37,083 nucleotides of DNA from Myxococcales bacterium. GTDB taxonomy: Bacteria; Myxococcota; UBA727; GCA-2721815. The notes below the pieces were generated by a model, which was given only the letters and a program-made list of their open reading frames with translations, made no database searches and was not told the DNA's origin. Where the stretch lies: positions 197,682-234,764 of the forward strand of contig PBLQ01000011.1 of the NCBI GenBank assembly GCA_002721815.1, given 5' to 3'. The first letter of the stretch is position 1, and the number at the start of each line of letters is the position of its first letter. Positions 32,199-37,083 of the stretch are shown here, in pieces. Made by a program: the position numbers and the translations under genes.

Positions 32199-32861
32199 AT
32201 GGCATTATCAAGAGAAGAAATCGTTAAGCGCGTGGCCCAAGAACTCCAAGACGGCTATTACGTCAACCTCGGTATTGGCATGCCCACTTTGGTGGCCAAT
32301 CACATTCCCGAAGGCGTGGAAGTGGTGTTGCAATCCGAAAACGGTCTTTTAGGCATTGGCCCTTTTCCTTACGACGAAGATGTAGACGCCGATCTTATCA
32401 ACGCCGGCAAGCAAACCGTTTCCACCCTGCCCGGCTCTTCCTTTTTCTCCAGCGCTGATTCCTTCGCTATGATTCGTGGCGGACATATCAACTTGGCGAT
32501 TTTGGGCGCCATGCAGGTGAGCCAACAAGGCGATTTGGCCAACTGGATGATTCCCGGCAAAATGGTCAAAGGCATGGGCGGCGCCATGGATTTGGTGGCC
32601 GGCGCACAACGCGTCATTGTGATCATGACTCACAACAGCAAAAACGGCGATGCCAAACTCTTAAAAGAATGTAACCTCCCGCTCACCGGTCGAAACTGCG
32701 TGCAACACGTGATCACCGATTTGGGCTGGTTCGATATTGAAGAAAAAGATGGCCAACACCAACTGGTGCTCAAAGAGATTGCGCCCGGCGAAACCGTAGA
32801 AGGCGTGCGCGAACGCACCGATGCGGAATTCACTGTGGCTGACAATCTCATCACCATGTAG
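32199..32861 (+). CDS. scoB: 3-oxoacid CoA-transferase subunit B
   Basis: Subunit B of the same enzyme, 220 aa. The catalytic glutamate is Glu47 in '[15 protein letters not shown]', which forms the glutamyl-CoA intermediate. '[42 protein letters not shown]' in pieces, near 93-130, is the usual beta-subunit core. AGGAG lies nine bases from the scoA stop and just upstream of ATG 32199. The pair with atoE indicates import and activation of acetoacetate or short-chain fatty acids. Confidence 0.94.
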   Translation: MALSREEIVKRVAQELQDGYYVNLGIGMPTLVANHIPEGVEVVLQSENGLLGIGPFPYDEDVDADLINAGKQTVSTLPGSSFFSSADSFAMIRGGHINLAILGAMQVSQQGDLANWMIPGKMVKGMGGAMDLVAGAQRVIVIMTHNSKNGDAKLLKECNLPLTGRNCVQHVITDLGWFDIEEKDGQHQLVLKEIAPGETVEGVRERTDAEFTVADNLITM

Positions 32862-32866
32862 GGCTC

Positions 32867-34240
32867 ATGTCTGACGCCATTCATCGCAAAGAAACGCCTT
32901 TAGAAAAAATCGGTCGCATCTCCGGCTTGTTCGCCGAACGGTATGTGCCCGACCCGTGGATTTACGCCATTTTACTCACCGGCGTGGCCTATTTCAGTGC
33001 CTGCATTTTTACCGATGCCGGTTTGTGGAAAAGCGCAGAGGCTTGGCATGTGGGTCTTTGGAATAAAGGCATCCTCGTTCTCATCGCGCAGTTCAGTCTC
33101 AATCTGATTTTGTGCACGGCCATTGCGCGCACGCCTTTACTTAAAAAAGGCTTGGCAGCTTTGGCGCACACCCCCAACTCTGCCAAAATGGCCATTGCTT
33201 TAATTGGCGCGGTCTCCATTGGTTTGAGTCTTGTCTCGTGGGCCTTGTGCATTATTGGCGGTGCCATCTTTGCACAAGAAGTGGCGCGCGGTGCCCATCA
33301 CAAAGGCTTTAAGCTGCATTACCCACTGGCCATTGCCTCGGGCTACATCGGCATGATGACCTTCGGTTTGGGGCTGACCTCATCGGCACCTTTGATCGTC
33401 TCTTCACCCGGTCATGATCTTGAAAGCGTGATTGGCATCGTGGCTTTTTCTGAAACGGTGGGCACCCCCATGAGCTTAACGGTGTTGGCGCTTTTATGGA
33501 TTGTGTGCCCAGCTTGCTTGGCCGCCATGCATCCATCCCAAGACATCGTGGTGGCCCCGGACAATGTTTTAAAAGAAACATCATCTTCGGGCGGTGATGA
33601 GCAACCCGCTGCCACCTTCTCCGAAAAACTCGAGCGCAGCCCTTGGGTATTAAAAATAGGTGCTATTTTGCCCGTGAGTTTTTTGGTGACCTATTATTTC
33701 ATCGATGGCAAAGGCATCAGCATCAACTCCATGAATTTGATTTTCTTGTGCGCGGCGTTGATCTTATACCGCACCCCGCGCCACATGCTCGATGAACTCA
33801 GCCAAGCCTCTGCTGGGGTGTGGAGCATCGTGTTTCAGTTTCCTTTTTACGCCGGACTCATCGGCATCATTAAAGGCACCGGCTTAGGCATGGTGGTGGC
33901 CGAAGCTTTTGTGGCCATTTCATCGGAAGTCACCTGGCCCCTCATTGGCGCTTTCTTTTCTGCCCTGTGCAATCTCTTTGTGCCTTCGGCCGGTGGGCAA
34001 TGGTTGGTGACTGGAGAGATTTTGGTGCAAACCTCACAGAGTTTTAATTACTCGCCGGCGCAAGCGGTGATGATCGAAGTGATGGGCGACCAAGTGACCA
34101 ACATGATTCAACCCATGTGGGCTTTACCAGCGTTAGCCCTCTCCGGTTTAGAGGCCCGACACATCATGGGCTATACCGCCGTGGTGATGGTGGTGGGCTT
34201 TGCTCTGATGTGCGTGGGGATTACGTTTTTTCCGGTATAA
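32867..34240 (+). CDS. atoE: AtoE-type short-chain fatty acid transporter
   Basis: The 457-aa product is a polytopic inner-membrane protein with about 11 or 12 helices. It begins with a cytoplasmic segment ('ISGLFAERYVPDPWIYAILLTGV'). The C-terminal 'PSAGGQWLVTGEILVQTSQS' and 'VMIEVMGDQVTNMIQPMWALPAL' are the signature of the AtoE/ScfA family that imports acetoacetate, butyrate and similar acids. It starts five bases after scoB and so belongs to the same operon. The name atoE is used for family similarity; the natural substrate is not proven. It converges with the JmjC gene across a 74-base gap, the only convergent pair here that does not overlap. Confidence 0.92.
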   Translation: MSDAIHRKETPLEKIGRISGLFAERYVPDPWIYAILLTGVAYFSACIFTDAGLWKSAEAWHVGLWNKGILVLIAQFSLNLILCTAIARTPLLKKGLAALAHTPNSAKMAIALIGAVSIGLSLVSWALCIIGGAIFAQEVARGAHHKGFKLHYPLAIASGYIGMMTFGLGLTSSAPLIVSSPGHDLESVIGIVAFSETVGTPMSLTVLALLWIVCPACLAAMHPSQDIVVAPDNVLKETSSSGGDEQPAATFSEKLERSPWVLKIGAILPVSFLVTYYFIDGKGISINSMNLIFLCAALILYRTPRHMLDELSQASAGVWSIVFQFPFYAGLIGIIKGTGLGMVVAEAFVAISSEVTWPLIGAFFSALCNLFVPSAGGQWLVTGEILVQTSQSFNYSPAQAVMIEVMGDQVTNMIQPMWALPALALSGLEARHIMGYTAVVMVVGFALMCVGITFFPV

Positions 34241-34314
34241 TCCAATGAGAAACCCTCGCCGCCCAAAGGGTATCCAAGGGGGACGAGTCAGCGCGCTGGC
34301 GTAGCCTCTGGGGA

Positions 34315-35379
34315 TTACTTTCCCGGATGATACCCATCAAACCGGTTGGGTCTGAGCAGATTGATGAACGACAACGAAATGCTGAAATCCAAGGACTGCA
34401 CTTGGTGCCACCAGCCCACCGGGATGAAGAGTGCATCACCGGGCTCGAGGATGAGGGTCTCGATTTGAACTTGCGCCAATTCGGGAAACCGGTCGAGGTC
34501 CATCGGATTGAAACTGGCTTCATTATAAAAAGTGCGGGTGGCCCATTTCAACATGTGGGTTTCTAAAGGTGACGCCAAGTGAAATTCTTTGCGCCCCACC
34601 AACTGACAGAAAATAATATTGGTGTTGTCGTGATGCAGTGGTGTTTGCGTGCCTTGGGGCCCAATCCATAAAGAGGTGCCCCCGGCGAAGTGGCCATCCC
34701 GAACATATTCAAGGGGTGGGCAAACATCTTCGATGAGCCTTTGAAACGCTGGCCGCTCCATCATGCGGTTGTTGGCCGTCATGTAGATGTCATTGCTGGT
34801 ACCCACAGCCTGAACCCGTTGAAGAAAATCTGTCATGGTCATGGTGACGCTGTGACCTTTGAAGTTGGCATCGTAATCAGGGTCTGATTCGCGATCAGCG
34901 GTTACCTCAACCTCTTCGTCACCCAACAGCTGGGTCAAATAGTCTGGCGTCCATCGGCTCAAGGCAGGCCAATCTTTGGCCAACCCCTCTAAGACCACCG
35001 GTTGGTTTTGTGTGTAGTAATTTTGAAAGAACACTTCGCCGCCCATGGGTTTTTCACGGGGGATGCCAACCTCGCTGCGATTGTTGTGCCGGAGTTCACG
35101 GTGAAGTTGAGTGATCTGTTGGAATTGCGCACTGCTTTTTTTAAAGGCCATGGCCCGTTGAAAAGCTGCGGAATTACGGATGCGCATGATTTCATTTTGA
35201 GCCACCTCTTGGGGAACACCCTGCTCTTGTAAGGTGGCTGCTAATGTTTCAAGAGGCACCGCATCGAGCAGGTTGTCTACCACCCACGCTTCCCAGGCAG
35301 GCGACAACTCAACCTCTGAAGAAGGTGATTCGGTGGATGGGGCCTGCCCCGTTTCAGTGTTGGAACTTGTTTTTGCCAT
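34315..35379 (-). CDS. Cupin-like JmjC-type 2-oxoglutarate oxygenase
   Basis: The 354-aa product starts at ATG 35379. Residues about 25-100 form an N-terminal helical region ('SPAWEAWVVDNLLDAVPLETLAATLQEQGVPQEVA') seen in myxobacterial cupin-like proteins. The JmjC/cupin-8 domain follows from about 105, with 'QPVVLEGLAKDWPAL', the Fe(II) motif 'PLHHDNTN' (His249-x-Asp251) and the distal His325 in 'IPVGWWHQV'. Such enzymes hydroxylate proteins or small molecules. The product has no signal peptide. An upstream lipoprotein gene stops 15 bases before the ATG on the same strand, so the two are probably one operon, and the lipoprotein is a candidate substrate or partner. Confidence 0.88.
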   Translation of the reverse strand: MAKTSSNTETGQAPSTESPSSEVELSPAWEAWVVDNLLDAVPLETLAATLQEQGVPQEVAQNEIMRIRNSAAFQRAMAFKKSSAQFQQITQLHRELRHNNRSEVGIPREKPMGGEVFFQNYYTQNQPVVLEGLAKDWPALSRWTPDYLTQLLGDEEVEVTADRESDPDYDANFKGHSVTMTMTDFLQRVQAVGTSNDIYMTANNRMMERPAFQRLIEDVCPPLEYVRDGHFAGGTSLWIGPQGTQTPLHHDNTNIIFCQLVGRKEFHLASPLETHMLKWATRTFYNEASFNPMDLDRFPELAQVQIETLILEPGDALFIPVGWWHQVQSLDFSISLSFINLLRPNRFDGYHPGK

Positions 35380-35394
35380 TATTGCCCACTGCAA

Positions 35395-35850
35395 TCAGGT
35401 TTCAGGGGGGGCCTGCGGCGGCGGCTGAGGCGGCGGATTACTGTCATCGGCGCTTCCCGCGTCCACCGAAACATCAGGAACCGGCGTTGAAACTCCCCCA
35501 TCATCACCACCAGCATCTGTGTCTGATTCACTGGTCTGTTGGCCCGAAACACCTGCATCTGGTGACTGCTCAGGCTGTGGCGGCTGAGGTGTAAAATCGA
35601 TGTTACCACCGTCCAAGCCCGTTTCACTGGATGATTGCCCAGCATCGGTTTCAGGCAACGGCCCCCAATAATCGGGACCCGGTTGTGGCCCACAACACTG
35701 GGGCGGTACGGGGTCTGGAAAACAAGCACTGAGGCTGGTTGCTGCCAAGCTGCCCAAGAGCACGGTTTGCCAAGAAGCCAAGTGGGCCCCCCTTTTTTGC
35801 AGAGGTGGCGTCAATGGCGGTGGTGACGGTGTTTTGTCTTTTTGTTTCAC
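35395..35850 (-). CDS. Small Pro/Asp/Gly-rich lipoprotein
   Basis: The 151-aa product starts at GTG 35850 behind AAGGGGA. A lipoprotein signal peptide with an unusually long n-region (about 22 residues, Pro-rich) is followed by 'VLLGSLAATSLSAC', giving Cys43 as the lipidated residue. The mature part is low complexity: 'PPQCCGPQPGPDYWGPLPE' near the front, then Asp/Ser/Gly-rich repeats ('SESDTDAGGDDGG') and a polyproline tail ('NPPPQPPPQAPPET'). No folded domain is visible. It precedes the JmjC gene on the same transcript by position. Function unknown; a surface spacer or cell-envelope adaptor is possible. Confidence 0.72.
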   Translation of the reverse strand: MKQKDKTPSPPPLTPPLQKRGAHLASWQTVLLGSLAATSLSACFPDPVPPQCCGPQPGPDYWGPLPETDAGQSSSETGLDGGNIDFTPQPPQPEQSPDAGVSGQQTSESDTDAGGDDGGVSTPVPDVSVDAGSADDSNPPPQPPPQAPPET

Positions 35851-35936
35851 AAGGTCCCCTTCATGAGCAGATACCCTATCAGGTCGAAAGAGCTTAAATG
35901 ATTTACCCCTTTTTTATCAAGTGTCTCGCAGTTGGC

Positions 35937-37083
35937 TCATGCTTCGTTGTTTTTCACCCTCGTGTCGGCCCTCAGCCCCCGAACCAAAGCCACACACATG
36001 AGTATGATCAACACGCAAAATGGCAAAGCAGTAGCCAATGATGCCGCCTGTAGCGCCTTTAGACCGCCCACAAATAAGAGCGCTGCCGCTACCCCCCCTT
36101 CAAAAATCGCCCAAAAGACCCGCTGCCGCATCGGTGGTTCTTCTTGTCCGCCCGAGGCAATGGTGTCGATAACGAGTGAAGCTGAGTCGGAAGAGGTCAC
36201 AAAAAAGAGAATCACACACACCGTACACACCAACCCCGTGACGCCCGCGAGGGGGTATTGGTCTAACAACACGTAAAGCGCCGCCGGTAGGTTTTGAGAC
36301 ACGGTGTCAGCAATACCACCGGTCCCATTTTGTTCGAGGTGTAACGCGGTGTTGCCAAAAACAGTGAGCCAAACAAAGCCGGTGAAGGTGGGTGCCAACA
36401 AAACGGCCACGAGAAACTCACGAATGGTTCTCCCTTTAGAGACTCTCGCGATAAACATCCCCACAAAAGGGGCCCAGGCGATCCACCACGCCCAGTAAAA
36501 AACCGTCCAAGACCCCAGCCACGCTTTTTGTTGAGGGGCGTTGGAGGCCGAGGTCCAAAAAGAAGCTTGGGGGAGCTGTTTGACATAGGCGAAGACATTC
36601 TCCACCAACCCGCCACAGAGGGCCGCCGTGGGTCCCACCACAAATACGAAAAGCAATAACAACCCCGCTAAGGTCATATTGATTTCGCTCAGCCGCCGCA
36701 CCCCAGCTTTGAGACCGGTGACCACTGAAGCCGTGGCCATCAGCGTGATCACCGTGATGATCACCATTTGCGTACCGATGGAAACCGTGACCCCAAAAAG
36801 ATGCTCAATGCCTGCATTGACCTGCATGGCCCCGAGCCCCAACGAAGTGGCCACCCCGAAAAGCGTGCTCACCACCGCAAGAATATCGATGGCATCACCC
36901 AACCCACCCTGAATGCGATCACCCAAGAGAGGTTGAAACGCCGAGCGAATGGAGAGCGGCAAACCCCGCCTGAAGCTAAAATACGCCAATGACAATCCAA
37001 CCACCGCGTACAACGCCCAAGGGTGCAGGCCCCAGTGAAAAAACGTTATGCCCATGGCTTGTTGCGCGGCCGCTGCCGTCTTG
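35937..37083 (-). CDS. BCCT family betaine/carnitine/choline transporter (partial)
   Basis: The frame runs off the right edge, so the first 120 or so of about 500 residues are missing; an internal Met at 37055 is not the true start ('QQAMGITFFHWGLHPWALY' reads through it). About nine membrane helices remain. The BCCT signature appears as 'WTVFYWAWWIAWAPFVGMFIARVSKGRTIREF', written here in pieces, and 'FFVTSSDSASLVID' near the C-terminus matches the sodium-site region. Family members import glycine betaine, choline or carnitine with Na+ or H+, mostly as osmoprotectants. Substrate not determined. The stop lies 86 bases upstream of the lipoprotein gene start on the same strand, with no clear terminator between. 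Confidence 0.9.
   Translation of the reverse strand, partial: KTAAAAQQAMGITFFHWGLHPWALYAVVGLSLAYFSFRRGLPLSIRSAFQPLLGDRIQGGLGDAIDILAVVSTLFGVATSLGLGAMQVNAGIEHLFGVTVSIGTQMVIITVITLMATASVVTGLKAGVRRLSEINMTLAGLLLLFVFVVGPTAALCGGLVENVFAYVKQLPQASFWTSASNAPQQKAWLGSWTVFYWAWWIAWAPFVGMFIARVSKGRTIREFLVAVLLAPTFTGFVWLTVFGNTALHLEQNGTGGIADTVSQNLPAALYVLLDQYPLAGVTGLVCTVCVILFFVTSSDSASLVIDTIASGGQEEPPMRQRVFWAIFEGGVAAALLFVGGLKALQAASLATALPFCVLIILMCVALVRGLRADTRVKNNEA

Noticed and set aside
34241-34314. Possible small gene or terminator between atoE and the JmjC gene
   Set aside because: No stem with a T-run and no ORF with a ribosome-binding site is visible in these 74 bases.

Overview
This is a contiguous stretch of Gram-negative chromosome with intact housekeeping genes, one tRNA gene, and no insertion sequence, phage gene or CRISPR array. 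Base composition is moderate (by eye about half G+C). Signal peptides, lipoboxes, an outer-membrane receptor and a TonB system show a diderm. Lipoproteins with Asp/Ser/Ala/Gly/Pro-rich linkers, a long Bacteroidota-style AcnB, a cupin/JmjC protein with an N-terminal helical extension, and the DUF3450-TtpC-type TonB cluster fit a former deltaproteobacterium (Myxococcota or Bradymonadota-like). That placement is an inference.

Layout. 1-2205: the start of mutS2 (running off the left edge), a small hypothetical gene, an outer-membrane protein and pyrE. 2306-6211: two overlapping envelope genes, comEC and ytoQ. 6260-9195: acnB, preceded by an unlisted 44-codon ORF whose stop overlaps the acnB start (ATGA). 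9599-17267: an FHA protein, a membrane protein of unknown function, mfd, another membrane protein and a membrane-anchored metallophosphoesterase. 17378-27144: a right-handed beta-helix lipoprotein, then DUF3450-ttpC-exbB, then exbD-tonB-TPR-TonB-dependent receptor. 27141-30278: a PAP2 phosphatase, tRNA-Gly(CCC), a MarR regulator with a VOC-fold target gene, and a secreted alpha/beta hydrolase. 30499-34240: an 11-residue-repeat protein, arfB, and a ketoacid pathway set (scoA-scoB-atoE). 34315-37083: a JmjC-type oxygenase with a small lipoprotein gene upstream, and a BCCT transporter running off the right edge.

The most interesting part is 17378-27144. It reads as one outer-membrane uptake machine: surface or periplasmic lipoprotein, receptor, TonB energiser and TtpC accessory. 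It is split into three transcription units. Each starts with a GTCA-N7-GTCA direct repeat resembling the PhoB box (16 of 18 consensus positions at the exbD copy), and the first two end in intrinsic-terminator-like hairpins. The second and third leaders are clearly related in sequence. I infer a phosphate-starvation (or other OmpR/PhoB-family) regulon driving uptake of an unknown, possibly phosphorus-containing, substrate.

A second pattern is architectural. Six of the seven convergent gene pairs overlap by exactly four bases, sharing a YTAR tetranucleotide that holds both stop codons, with no room for an intergenic terminator.
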